The notes beneath the pieces are model-generated. The model ran no database searches, was not told the origin of the DNA, and saw only the letters and a list, made by a program, of their open reading frames with translations. From assembly GCF_900313025.1 (NCBI RefSeq), contig NZ_OMPQ01000008.1, positions 62,001-126,000 on the forward strand: a stretch of 64,000 bases of DNA. The letters are read 5' to 3'. Positions within the stretch are counted from its first letter, which is position 1; the number at the start of each line of letters is the position of its first letter. Source of the stretch: Pseudophaeobacter sp. EL27 (GTDB lineage: Bacteria > Pseudomonadota > Alphaproteobacteria > Rhodobacterales > Rhodobacteraceae). The position numbers were made by a program, and so were the translations under genes. Positions 44,188 to 53,381 of this stretch are shown here, piece after piece.

Positions 44188-47151
44188 ATGTGCGCCGACA
44201 CTGCTGACACTCCCGAATACAAACAGACCCTGAACCTGCCCAAGACCGATTTCCCGATGCGCGCGGGCCTGCCCAAGCGCGAGCCAAACTGGCTGGAGCG
44301 CTGGGCCAAGATCGGTGTCTATGACCGGCTGCGCGAGAAAGAGGGGCGCACGCCTTTCACGCTGCATGACGGCCCGCCCTATGCCAACGGGCATCTGCAC
44401 ATCGGTCACGCGCTGAACAAGACCATCAAGGATATGATCGTGCGCTCGCATCAGATGATGGGTTTTGATGCGCGCTATGTGCCGGGCTGGGATTGCCACG
44501 GTCTGCCGATCGAGTGGAAGATCGAAGAGCAGTATCGCAAGAAGGGCAAGAACAAGGATGCCGTGGATGTGGTGGAGTTCCGCCAGGAATGCCGCAAGTT
44601 CGCCGAGGGCTGGATCGACATCCAGCGCGAAGAATTCAAGCGCCTGGGCATCACCGGCAACTGGGCCGATCCCTATATCACAATGGATTACCACGCCGAG
44701 GCGGTGATCGCGGGTGAATTCCAGAAATTCCTGATGAACGGCACGCTCTATCAGGGCTCCAAACCTGTGATGTGGTCGCCGGTTGAGAAAACCGCCCTGG
44801 CCGAGGCTGAGGTGGAATACAAAGACAAAGACAGCTTTACCATCTGGGTGAAGTTTAAAGTAACGGGTCACGGAGTAAGTGGCGCTTCCGAGGCTGAAGT
44901 CGAGGAAAAGGCATCTCGGGTAAATGAGTTGCTTAACGCTCATGTAGTAATCTGGACCACCACGCCCTGGACCATCCCTTCGAACAAGGCAGTGGTTTAC
45001 GGCGACAGCTTCGATTACGGCCTTTACGAGGTCACTGACGCGCCAGAGGAATGCTGGGCCGCCAAGGGCGACCGCTTCCTGCTGGCCGACAAACTGGCCG
45101 ATGACGTCTTCAAACGCGCCCGTCTGGAAGAGGGGCAATATACCCGTGTCCGCGCTGTACCTGCGGATGAGCTGGCGACTTTGCAGCTGAGCCACCCGCT
45201 GGCCGGGGCCGAAGGCTCCAACGGCGAATGGGATGCGCCCCGCGACTTCCGTGCTGCACCTTTTGTGACGGATGAGGAAGGCACCGGATTTGTCCACTGC
45301 GCGCCCAGCCACGGTATGGAAGAGTTTGAGCTCTACCGCGATCTGGGCATGCTGGAAGATGTCATCACCTATAACGTCATGGATGATGGCGGCTTCCGCG
45401 CCGATCTGCCCTTCTTTGGCGGCAAATACATCCTTAACCGCAAGGGCGGCGAGGGCGACGCCAACAAGACCGTGATCGACAAGCTTGTCGAGGTTGGCGG
45501 TCTGCTGGCCCGTGGCAAGATCAAGCACAGCTATCCGCACTCCTGGCGTTCCAAGGCGCCGATCATCTATCGCAACACGCCGCAGTGGTTCGCGAGCGTT
45601 GATCGCGCGGTTGGTGATGGCCAGGACGAGATGGGCACAACCATCCGCGAACGCGCCCTGCGCTCGATCGATGAACTGGTGAAATGGACCCCGCAAAAGG
45701 GTCGTAACCGTCTTTACTCCATGATCGAAGCCCGCCCTGACTGGGTGCTGTCACGCCAGCGCGCCTGGGGCGTGCCGCTGACCTGCTTTGTCAAAAAGGG
45801 CCTGTTGCCCACCGATGAGGGCTTCATCCTGCGCGATGACGCGGTCAACGCCCGCATTGTTGCGGCTTTTGAGGTCGAAGGCGCCGATGCCTGGTACGCC
45901 GACGGCGCCAAAGAGCGCTTCCTGGGTGCGGACTATAACGCCGAGGAGTGGGAGCAGGTCTTTGACGTGCTGGACGTCTGGTTTGACTCCGGCTCCACCC
46001 ATGCCTTTGTGCTGCGCGACCGTAAGGACGGCACCGAAGACGGTATCGCCGATGTCTATATGGAAGGCACCGACCAACACCGGGGCTGGTTCCACTCGTC
46101 GTTGCTGCAGGCCTGTGGAACCAAGGGACGCGCACCTTATAAAAACGTTGTCACTCATGGGTTTACCCTGGATGGAAAGGGCAACAAGATGTCCAAATCC
46201 CTGGGCAATACCATCGTGCCTGAGGAAATCGTCAAACAGTACGGCGCCGATATCCTGCGGCTCTGGGTGGCGCAGACCGATTATACCTCGGATCAGCGCA
46301 TCGGCCCCGAGATCCTGAAAGGCACCGCCGACAGCTATCGCCGTCTGCGCAACACCATGCGCTATATGCTGGGCTCGCTGCATGATTTCAGCGAGGATCA
46401 GCGCGTCGCGCCCGAGGACATGCCCGAGCTGGAGCAATGGGTACTGCACCGTCTGGCCGAGCTGGATCATCAGGTTCGCACCGGCTATCAGAGCTTTGAT
46501 TTCAATGGTGTCTGGCAGGCGATCTTCACCTTCGCCACCGTGGATCTCTCGGCCTTCTACTTTGATGTGCGCAAAGATGCGCTTTACTGCGATGGTGACA
46601 CGCTAAATGCCCGCGCCGCGCGCACCGTGCTGGATATCCTGTTCCACCGTCTCACCACCTGGCTGGCGCCGATCCTGGTCTTCACCATGGAAGAGGTCTG
46701 GCTGGAGCGTTTCCCCGGCGAGCAGAGCTCGGTACACCTGACCGATATCCCCAATACCCCAGCGGATTGGCTGAACGAGCCGCTCTCGGGCAAATGGGCG
46801 CAGATCCGTCAGGCCCGCCGGGTGGTGACAGCCGCGCTGGAAGTGCAGCGGGTGGACAAGGTCATCGGTGCCTCACTCGAGGCCAATCCGGTGGTGCATG
46901 TGCGCGATCCAGAGGTGCTGGAGCTGCTGAAATCGGTGAACTTTGCCGATGTCTGCATCACCTCCGATATCTCCCTCACCAATGATCCTGCTCCGGCAGA
47001 AGCCTTCCGCATGCCCGAAGTCGATGGCATCTCGGTGGTCTTTGAGAAAGCCGAAGGCGACAAATGTCAGCGCTGCTGGAAAATCCTGCCGGATGTTGGC
47101 AGCCATGCCCATGCCGGGGTTTGTGGTCGCTGCGACAGCGCCCTGGATTGA
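44188..47151 (+). CDS. ileS: Isoleucine-tRNA ligase
   Basis: 987 residues from ATG 44188. PYANGHLHIGHALN (HIGH motif), the CP1 editing domain (TTPWTIPSNKAVV), the KMSKS motif (KGNKMSKSLGNTI), the anticodon-binding helices, and a C-terminal zinc knuckle CQRCWKILPDVG...CGRCDSAL. Standard bacterial type. Start is set by the conserved N-terminal region; the frame extends 21 codons upstream. Confidence 0.97.
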   Translation: MCADTADTPEYKQTLNLPKTDFPMRAGLPKREPNWLERWAKIGVYDRLREKEGRTPFTLHDGPPYANGHLHIGHALNKTIKDMIVRSHQMMGFDARYVPGWDCHGLPIEWKIEEQYRKKGKNKDAVDVVEFRQECRKFAEGWIDIQREEFKRLGITGNWADPYITMDYHAEAVIAGEFQKFLMNGTLYQGSKPVMWSPVEKTALAEAEVEYKDKDSFTIWVKFKVTGHGVSGASEAEVEEKASRVNELLNAHVVIWTTTPWTIPSNKAVVYGDSFDYGLYEVTDAPEECWAAKGDRFLLADKLADDVFKRARLEEGQYTRVRAVPADELATLQLSHPLAGAEGSNGEWDAPRDFRAAPFVTDEEGTGFVHCAPSHGMEEFELYRDLGMLEDVITYNVMDDGGFRADLPFFGGKYILNRKGGEGDANKTVIDKLVEVGGLLARGKIKHSYPHSWRSKAPIIYRNTPQWFASVDRAVGDGQDEMGTTIRERALRSIDELVKWTPQKGRNRLYSMIEARPDWVLSRQRAWGVPLTCFVKKGLLPTDEGFILRDDAVNARIVAAFEVEGADAWYADGAKERFLGADYNAEEWEQVFDVLDVWFDSGSTHAFVLRDRKDGTEDGIADVYMEGTDQHRGWFHSSLLQACGTKGRAPYKNVVTHGFTLDGKGNKMSKSLGNTIVPEEIVKQYGADILRLWVAQTDYTSDQRIGPEILKGTADSYRRLRNTMRYMLGSLHDFSEDQRVAPEDMPELEQWVLHRLAELDHQVRTGYQSFDFNGVWQAIFTFATVDLSAFYFDVRKDALYCDGDTLNARAARTVLDILFHRLTTWLAPILVFTMEEVWLERFPGEQSSVHLTDIPNTPADWLNEPLSGKWAQIRQARRVVTAALEVQRVDKVIGASLEANPVVHVRDPEVLELLKSVNFADVCITSDISLTNDPAPAEAFRMPEVDGISVVFEKAEGDKCQRCWKILPDVGSHAHAGVCGRCDSALD

Positions 47152-47200
47152 AGATGGAATTGATCTAGGGCCTGTCGAATGCTGTGACCCTTGGAAAACA

Positions 47201-47232
47201 CAGCGCCCGGTGGCAAGCCGGGCGCTGATTTT
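47201..47232 (+). terminator. Terminator after ileS
   Basis: CAGCGCCCGG and CCGGGCGCTG form a perfect 10-bp stem with loop TGGCAAG, followed by ATTTTA. Between convergent genes, so probably works for both. Confidence 0.8.
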
Positions 47233-47255
47233 ACTGAATGCCCTGGGTCTGTAGT

Positions 47256-48042
47256 CTAGGCATTGGTAAGTTCTTTTGCATCCCAATAGAGGGAATGGAT
47301 GTCCTTAGCGTTTTTGACGGGGCTTTTGTCAGTTTCGCCATTGTCTTGGCTGGACATTAGGTTTTGCACAATGGTTTGAATGGCAGAACTGCTGGAGGCC
47401 GACAGGCTGGAAGGCAAGCGGTCTCCAGCTGTATCCAGTGAGTCAAAGACTGCATCCAATATGTCATAGAGCCCTTTCAGGGCTTTGGTCTGGTTGGTCT
47501 TGGGGGCATCGTTGGTGGTGATTGTGTCGCCTAGTCCATCATCTTGGTTCTTGGCGCCATCTTCCGTCCCCTCATTCTTGTGCCCAGTTTGGATCTTGTC
47601 TGTCAGAGCCTGCAAAAAGGCGTCTACCGCCGACGTGGTATCAGAGCTGTCCTCGCGTTGTTCGTCGAGACCTTCGGCGTAGGCATTCAACTCCGCGACA
47701 GTGATTCCCCCGTCGCCATTGGTGTCGAGGTCAGCAGAAATCGTCTCGATGATGGAGATCAATTTTCCGCCCTTGAACGCGCTCTCAACGGATGGGTCCC
47801 GGAAATTCTCGACACTGCTCTGAGCGCGGGTCTGTGTTGTAGCAGGAGCGTTTTGCAGAATGGCCTTGCCATTTGTGCGACCAGCTGTGGAGCCTTCTAC
47901 GAGAAGTATTCTGAGCTGCCTTGGTATCGGCGTTGGCGAAGGCGCGGTCCTCAAAACTGGCTGCGCTGCCTTGTGAACTCGGGCGGTTACCTGCGCCGTA
48001 TGTATTTGAGCCATAGCCAGTGGCCGCGATTGATCCAATCAT
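47256..48042 (-). pseudogene. EF-hand protein with an apparent frameshift
   Basis: ATG 48042 has a good AAGGG site and begins MIGSIAATGYGSNTYGAG. That frame ends at 47785, while the rest of the protein (VEGSTAGRTNGKAILQNAPA..., to 47256) continues in another frame, joined near 47895-47920; the sequence looks one base too long there. The downstream part has a canonical EF-hand loop DTNGDGGITVAE and a second degenerate one, in a low-complexity Ser/Asp/Thr-rich protein. Probably a Ca-binding protein, now disrupted, unless the shift is a sequencing error or programmed. Confidence 0.6.
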
Positions 48043-48229
48043 TCTTAATCCCTTCTGGGTTGCAATTAGGTGCTGCCTATTTGCCAAGAGGAGACTAACG
48101 ATTACTTGTGCTTTTAGGTTTCTTTGTTATCGTTGAGGTGAAATTTTGTTTCAATTCTATTGGTTTGGCCAAGAGTGGGATGGGTTTTTATGCTTGAGAG
48201 ATCAGCGAATTGAAGCGGTAGCGGTCATT

Positions 48230-48592
48230 TCAGATCGCAGCACGCGCTTGCAAATACTGGTTTTCAGCAACAAGGGCGCTAACGAGTTTGGGGCCAGGTG
48301 CGTGATCCGAGTTTTGCTCTAGAAAACGCGCTATCAGGGCCTGCTCACTAAAGCCTTCACGGCCCAAAGCCCGATTCCTTGCCGCTTCGCGGGCCGGACC
48401 TCCGAGCTCATTGCCCCCTGTCTTGGTCTGAACACGAGTATCTGCTGCCTCCAGAGCCGTGCTGCGCTGGATGGCACGATCCTTGCCTTCGGTCTTGCCC
48501 TCATTCAGGCTTGCATCCATTGCAGGAACGCCCGCCTTCAAAGAGGAAGTGATGTTGCTGGTGCCAAAGTTCAAACCAATTCCAGAGATCAT
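48230..48592 (-). CDS. Hypothetical protein with N-terminus like its neighbour
   Basis: 120 residues. MISGIGLNFGTSNITSS resembles the start of the EF-hand protein next to it (MIGSIAATGYGSNTYG), suggesting a shared export or assembly signal. The remainder is polar and helical (AREAARNRALGREGFSEQALIARFLEQN) with no family found. Same strand as the EF-hand gene, 187 bp upstream, so the two could form an operon. Confidence 0.55.
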   Translation of the reverse strand: MISGIGLNFGTSNITSSLKAGVPAMDASLNEGKTEGKDRAIQRSTALEAADTRVQTKTGGNELGGPAREAARNRALGREGFSEQALIARFLEQNSDHAPGPKLVSALVAENQYLQARAAI

Positions 48593-48780
48593 AGCCTAAA
48601 TCCACTTGTTTCATTTGAATTTGTTTTAACAGGATTTTAACAGAATCCACGTGCACCTTGGGTCACCGGCTTTGCCCGATCGGATAGCGACCTATACGAA
48701 CGAAGTAGATTCTCCTGTCTCCAGCCCGGCTTTCAGGGCATAACCGTTAAAATCATCCTCATCTTCCTGGACCGCCAACC

Positions 48781-49233
48781 ATGCCTTCAGCCCGGATTGA
48801 CACAATTGTCGGAACTTTAAGCGTGACAGAGGCCGAAGGGGCGATAACCAGCCTTACCTGGAAGGATCAGGGCAACGACCGCACTGCGCTGCTCGACCGC
48901 GCCATTGAACAGCTCAAAGCCTATTTTGCCAGGGAACTGCAAAACTTTGATCTGCCTCTGCATGTTGCGGGGTCAGATTTTCAACGGGCAGTCTGTGATG
49001 CGATGCTGGCGATCCCTCTGGGCCAGACCCGGACCTACGGCGATATTTCAAAGGCGCTCAAGGTGCCACCGCAACCTGTGGGCAATGCCTGCGGGGCCAA
49101 TCCGATTCCGGTGATCATTCCCTGTCATCGGGTTCTGGGTGCCAATGGCTTAGGTGGATTTTCCGGCGGCACCGGGATTGAAACAAAGATTGCTCTGCTC
49201 AAACACGAAAGCGCTGCCAGTCTGTTGATCTGA
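48781..49233 (+). CDS. ogt: Methylated-DNA-protein-cysteine methyltransferase
   Basis: 150 residues. The active-site motif IPVIIPCHRVLGANG with acceptor Cys, and GSDFQRAVCDAMLAIPLGQTRTYGDIS with the DNA-binding helix, fit Ogt/MGMT. Removes O6-alkylguanine lesions by suicidal transfer to the Cys. Confidence 0.94.
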   Translation: MPSARIDTIVGTLSVTEAEGAITSLTWKDQGNDRTALLDRAIEQLKAYFARELQNFDLPLHVAGSDFQRAVCDAMLAIPLGQTRTYGDISKALKVPPQPVGNACGANPIPVIIPCHRVLGANGLGGFSGGTGIETKIALLKHESAASLLI

Positions 49234-49235
49234 AC

Positions 49236-49265
49236 CCGCGCTGCTTTTCAAGCCAGCGCGGCTTT
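49236..49265 (+). terminator. Hairpin after ogt
   Basis: CCGCGCTG and CAGCGCGG form an 8-bp stem with a 10-nt loop just after the ogt stop, followed by CTTTC. Weak T-run, so a moderate-confidence terminator. Confidence 0.5.
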
Positions 49266-49342
49266 CACCTTTGCAAAAGTATTCCGGGGTGAATGGGCCG
49301 CAGGCCCAGAGGGGCTGGCCCCTTCCACCCTTTCACGCTTGC

Positions 49343-50041
49343 TCAGGCGCTGCGATTTTCCGGTATGATCTGCTGGGCGATGCCGACAAAGACCAGATAG
49401 ATCGAGGTGATGACCAGCCCCCAATGCGCCCAGCTCTCGGGGTGAAAATCAACCCAGGCAGCCCAGCCGGCAAAAAAGGTCCAGGCCAAGGCCACCGGCA
49501 AGGACACCCTGCGCCAGCGTTCTGTGCGCACCGGATGGATGAACTTCAACGGCAGGAACATAGCTGCCGACAATAGGGTCACCAGCACTAGAATTACCCA
49601 GTGGCTTGGCTCCAGGGCAAAGATCACCAGCACCAGCATGTTCCAGCAGCCCGGGAAGCCGGAAAAGGAATTATCCTTGGTCTTCATGCGGGTGTCGGCA
49701 AAATACATCGCGCTGGCAAAGGTGATCACAATAATCGCAAACCAGCCGGTCCAACCGGCCATCAGCCCCGATTTAAACAGGGCAAAGGCCGGGATGAACA
49801 CATAGGTTAAGTAATCGATGATCAGATCCAGCAACACGCCGTCAAATTGCGGCGCGTAGCGGCCAACCTGATAGTGCCGCGCCAGCGGCCCATCAATGCC
49901 ATCCACCGCAAAGGCCACTACCAGCCAAACAAACATAAGGCTCCACTTGGCATCCACTGCGGCGAGCATGGCAAGCATTGCAAAAACTGCACCGGTGGCG
50001 GTGAGCAGGTGAACGGAGAGGGCGCGGATCTGTGGTGTCAT
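49343..50041 (-). CDS. pcs: Phosphatidylcholine synthase
   Basis: 232 residues, eight predicted membrane segments. The CDP-alcohol phosphotransferase motif appears as DGIDGPLARHYQVGRYAPQFDGVLLDLIID. The Pcs family condenses CDP-diacylglycerol with choline to make phosphatidylcholine. Common in Roseobacter-group bacteria. Confidence 0.93.
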   Translation of the reverse strand: MTPQIRALSVHLLTATGAVFAMLAMLAAVDAKWSLMFVWLVVAFAVDGIDGPLARHYQVGRYAPQFDGVLLDLIIDYLTYVFIPAFALFKSGLMAGWTGWFAIIVITFASAMYFADTRMKTKDNSFSGFPGCWNMLVLVIFALEPSHWVILVLVTLLSAAMFLPLKFIHPVRTERWRRVSLPVALAWTFFAGWAAWVDFHPESWAHWGLVITSIYLVFVGIAQQIIPENRSA

Positions 50042-50080
50042 GTGCCTGTGATGGCGAATTTCATCCGCGCCTGCAAGGCT

Positions 50081-50302
50081 TCAGTGCAACCAAGTCGGGT
50101 ATTCCTGACGCTGCGTCCGCGCCTCATCGCTGCTGATCTGTTCTTTGAGCGATCCGAACAGCATCAATTTGCCTTTTGCCGAACCAGGCAGGGGAAGATC
50201 GGAGCGGCGCCTAGGGTCTGGAAGATCCGGATAGCGGATCTGAGAGGGGGCCGGAGCCGGGGCGGCCGGGGCGGGGTGAAGGTCAAGAGTCTGTGGGCGC
50301 AT
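50081..50302 (-). CDS. Possible small proline-rich protein upstream of pcs
   Basis: About 73 residues from ATG 50302 (AGAAAGG nine bases upstream), stopping 39 bp before pcs. Contains a Pro/Ala-rich head, then SDLPLPGSAKGKLMLFGSLKEQ. No family recognised. Same strand as pcs and acceptable spacing, but the composition could also be chance. Confidence 0.35.
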   Translation of the reverse strand: MRPQTLDLHPAPAAPAPAPSQIRYPDLPDPRRRSDLPLPGSAKGKLMLFGSLKEQISSDEARTQRQEYPTWLH

Positions 50303-50494
50303 CTGCGGCATCCTTTCTGGAGCAATGAGAGGCCCCAGATAAGCGGCAAGCTCTTAACCCCTGATGCAGATTGTGGGAAAACTTATCTCGAATTTTAACA
50401 ATCTCACAGGTTTCCCCTCCGCACAGCAAAACAAATTCCAAAAATGGAATTTTTGTGACATAATGCAAAAAGCAGAGCAGGTAGGGAGGCTTAG

Positions 50495-51106
50495 GTGGGG
50501 CAGCGGGCGCGGTATTGGAACAGGGTCTACGAGACCAAGGAGACAGAGAGGGTGAGTTGGTTTCAGGCCGACCCGGTCCCGTCTTTGCAGGCTATATCGC
50601 TTTGTGGCCCGCGGTCTTTGTCTGTCATTGATATCGGCGGTGGTGCCTCGCGCCTGGCCGGCGCTTTGGTGGATCAACGCCGTCAGGATGTCACGGTACT
50701 GGATATCTCCCAACGGGCCCTGACTTTGGCCCGTGTCCGACTGGGGGCTGACGGCCACCAAGTGGCCTGGATCGCCGAGGACATTACGAGGTGGCAGCCA
50801 CACCGGCAGTGGGACATATGGCATGACCGGGCGGTGTTTCACTTTCTCACCGAGAAACAGGATCGCCAGGCCTACCTGCAGGCCCTGCACTCTGCGGTGC
50901 CAAAGGCAGGTCATGTCATTCTGGCCAGCTTTGCGCTTGAGGGGCCAGAAACCTGTAGCGGTTTGCCCGTGCGGCGCTACGCCCCCGAGGGGTTGCAGGC
51001 AGAACTGCGGGAGGGTTTTGAGCTCCGGCACAGTTGGGAAGAATCCCATGCCACTCCGGCAGGAAACATGCAGGCCTTTACCTGGTGTCTGTTCCAAAGG
51101 GTTTGA
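50495..51106 (+). CDS. Class I SAM-dependent methyltransferase
   Basis: 203 residues from GTG 50495 with GGGAGG upstream. The SAM-binding motif SVIDIGGGASRLAGAL, then VTVLDISQRAL, and YLQALHSAVPKAGHVILASF give the Rossmann MTase pattern. Acceptor unknown; some relatives act on thiols or tellurite. Confidence 0.85.
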   Translation: MGQRARYWNRVYETKETERVSWFQADPVPSLQAISLCGPRSLSVIDIGGGASRLAGALVDQRRQDVTVLDISQRALTLARVRLGADGHQVAWIAEDITRWQPHRQWDIWHDRAVFHFLTEKQDRQAYLQALHSAVPKAGHVILASFALEGPETCSGLPVRRYAPEGLQAELREGFELRHSWEESHATPAGNMQAFTWCLFQRV

Positions 51107-51136
51107 AATACCCAATGTCGGCCCTGGAGAGGGGGA

Positions 51137-52075
51137 TCAGGCCTTTGGGTGGCTGCGATTGTAGACAGCCATCAGATGCGCCGTATCCACAGCGGTATAG
51201 GCCTGGGTTGTCGAGAGCGAGGCATGGCCGAGCAACTCTTGAATGGCGCGCAGATCGCCGCCCGCTTCCAGCAGATGAGTGGCAAAGCTGTGGCGCAGCG
51301 CATGGGGCGTTGCGGTTGCGGGCAGCCCCAGCTGCGCCCGGGCCTGGGCCATGGCACCCTGGATCTGGCGCGGGTTCAGCGCACCGCCTCGGACCCCCCG
51401 AAACAGGGGTCCATCATCCTGCTTGGGATAGGGTGACAGGGCGAGATACCGCTCTACCGCCTCGCGGGCGGCCTGGATCACCGGCACCAGCCGCTCCTTT
51501 CCCCCCTTGCCCAGGATCCTGAGACTGGCAGGCAGGGGCGCGGCCTTACCGGTCAAGGCCAGCGCCTCCGAGATCCGCAGCCCGCAGCCATACAGCAGCG
51601 TTACAACCGCCACATCTCGGGCGGCGACCCAGTCGGAGGCGGATTGCAGCTCAACTGTTTCAATGACCGCACGGGCAGCATCCTTGGCCAGCGGGCGGGG
51701 CAGTTTCTTTTGAAACTTGGGGGCACGGGCCGCCAGAACAGCCGTGGGTTCAAAGCCTTCGCGCTCAGCCAGCCAGCGATAAAAGCTTTTGACCGCAGAA
51801 AGTTTGCGCGCCAGGGAGCGCGCGCCAGTGCCGGAGCCGCGCTCCTGCGCCATCCAGGACCGCATATCCGAAGTGGTGATCCGGGCCAGCGCCCCCAGCC
51901 CCTGCGGCGCGCCGCTGTGGCTGGTCATAAAGGCCAGAAAACTGCTGAGATCGCCCTGATAGGCGCTGATGGTATTGGCGGTGGCCCCTTCCAGCGCGCT
52001 CAACCCTTGCAGCCAGAGCTGCAGCGCATCGCGGCAAGCCGGAGAGATCAGCATCTGCGCCTCAAGATCACCCAT
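51137..52075 (-). CDS. xerC: Site-specific tyrosine recombinase XerC
   Basis: 312 residues. N-terminal SAM-like core-binding domain and catalytic Arg in LLYGCGLRISEALAL, HALRHSFATHLL (HxxR), LLGHASLSTTQAYT and the Tyr nucleophile in that last segment. Resolves chromosome dimers at dif with XerD. Two possible starts (ATG 52075 or an internal ATG seven codons later). Follows the DUF484 gene, the usual alphaproteobacterial order. Confidence 0.94.
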   Translation of the reverse strand: MGDLEAQMLISPACRDALQLWLQGLSALEGATANTISAYQGDLSSFLAFMTSHSGAPQGLGALARITTSDMRSWMAQERGSGTGARSLARKLSAVKSFYRWLAEREGFEPTAVLAARAPKFQKKLPRPLAKDAARAVIETVELQSASDWVAARDVAVVTLLYGCGLRISEALALTGKAAPLPASLRILGKGGKERLVPVIQAAREAVERYLALSPYPKQDDGPLFRGVRGGALNPRQIQGAMAQARAQLGLPATATPHALRHSFATHLLEAGGDLRAIQELLGHASLSTTQAYTAVDTAHLMAVYNRSHPKA

Positions 52076-52145
52076 GGTGAGGACTCCCTAAACAAGGGGC
52101 GGGTTCTGAACAGGCAAAACCATGGGGGATGCGCAGGTCTTTGCA

Positions 52146-52181
52146 GGCATATCCACGACGTCGAGCTTGTCGGGATATGCC
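52146..52181. other. Large stem-loop between DUF484 and xerC
   Basis: GGCATATCC and GGATATGCC form a perfect 9-bp stem, with CGAC/GTCG extending it inside. No T-run follows. May be an mRNA stability element or a protein-binding site. Confidence 0.55.
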
Positions 52182-52189
52182 TCGAGAGA

Positions 52190-52900
52190 TCATGCCAGCC
52201 AGCGGCACATGGCGCGTTCAAAGACACCGGCAAAGAAGGTCAAAAGATCTGTGCCATGCTGCGGAGTGAATTGATGCGGGTCTTCTGACCCCAGCACCAA
52301 AAGACCGGGCAGGCGGCCAGCGCCAAGATCCAGGCGCAGGCAGGCCTCTGAACGGATCCAATCGGCCTTGTCGCCATAGATCTTGCTTGTGCCGCCCTGC
52401 AATTGGCGCAGGGTGACCTGACGCGCAGGGCCGCCCCGGCTGGAGCCGGCATAGCTGTCAATAAAGCCTGGGCTGGCGATTTTGAGCATCTCGCCCATGC
52501 GGGCAGCTGCGACACCGCCATCGTCCTGCAGGGTTTCCAGCACCAGAGAGATAGAATCAACCCGCATGATTTCGGCCAGATCGCCGTTCAATGCCTGCAA
52601 GAAGCCAGCAAAATCGGTGGGATCCAGCAAGCGCAGGATGGCGCGGTGGATCTGATTCGTGCCAGCGAGGTTTTCATAGGCCGCCGCAATCACTGAGCGA
52701 TGGGTATCTTCCAGCCGGTCAAGGCGCGCCTCCATACGTTCCATAGCAATGCCGCGCAGGTCGACAATATTGGAACCCATGGCGCGTTCATTGGCGGAAA
52801 CCAAGGCTTCCATCAGGCCCTGATCTTCAAGGATCGCATCTGGCTTGGCCAGAATCGCATCGCGTAGGGGAGTGTCTAATTTGGCTGTCGTGCTGCTCAT
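52190..52900 (-). CDS. DUF484 family protein (GAF-like)
   Basis: 236 residues. RDAILAKPDAILEDQGLMEALV, then helical linker and a GAF-like domain (VLGSEDPHQFTPQHGTDLLTFFAGVFERAM) match DUF484. Function unknown, but genomes often pair it with xerC, as here. Confidence 0.9.
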   Translation of the reverse strand: MSSTTAKLDTPLRDAILAKPDAILEDQGLMEALVSANERAMGSNIVDLRGIAMERMEARLDRLEDTHRSVIAAAYENLAGTNQIHRAILRLLDPTDFAGFLQALNGDLAEIMRVDSISLVLETLQDDGGVAAARMGEMLKIASPGFIDSYAGSSRGGPARQVTLRQLQGGTSKIYGDKADWIRSEACLRLDLGAGRLPGLLVLGSEDPHQFTPQHGTDLLTFFAGVFERAMCRWLA

Positions 52901-53025
52901 TCTTGAACCTTTATGGGGCTTGAACCTCTGAGGGGCTTTGCGCCCGGGTATAGCACGGGTTTTGGCGCAATGTGGCTAAAAATGTGTTACGGGCAGGAAA
53001 AGGCCGAAGCTGTCACCATAGGGCA

Positions 53026-53240
53026 GGGGCTCCCGCCCGGGACGGCTGGATCACAGATCCATTGTCCCCGTTGGGCCGGGCGCCGGGCTGCGCCCGGCGC
53101 AAAACAGAAAAGAATAGGTGCTGAGAAGCGGTTTAAGGGCAGGTCTGCCCTGAAACGCGCTAATTCGATTCTGGGTGGGGCCTTGCTGACCTCAAGGGCA
53201 AACCGCGCCAGGGCGCGGGCGCGAGTGCGCCCCTTGACCC
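53026..53240 (+). repeat. Dispersed mosaic repeat, copy B (full length)
   Basis: Same four blocks in the same order as copy A: GGGGCTCCCGCCC (53026-53038), GTTGGGCC and GGCGCCGGGCTGCGCCCGGCGC-type hairpin (about 53070-53100), GCTGAGAAGCG...GGGCAGGTCTGCCCTGAA (53120-53154), and CTCAAGGGCAAACCG...GCCCCTTGACCC (53191-53240). Fills the gap between the tal gene end and the DUF484 start region. Confidence 0.7.
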
Positions 53241-53314
53241 CAGCAAAACCCCGGCAAATCGCCGCTCCAGGAGGCGCGTAAAGATCTTGGTGAATCATGC
53301 GATGTGCGGGGCAC

Positions 53315-53340
53315 AAAAAAGGACGCCCAATTGGGCGCCC
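53315..53340 (-). terminator. Terminator of the transaldolase gene
   Basis: Read on the minus strand: GGGCGCCC, AATT loop, GGGCGTCC, then TTTTTT. Strong intrinsic terminator about 40 bp past the tal/fsa stop. Confidence 0.85.
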
Positions 53341-53381
53341 TTGGAAATTTCTTAACAGGTTTGGCCAGGGGCCAAGCGCGC

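Noticed and set aside
44053-45696. A 547-residue minus-strand frame across ileS
   Set aside because: Antisense to conserved ileS, no motif.
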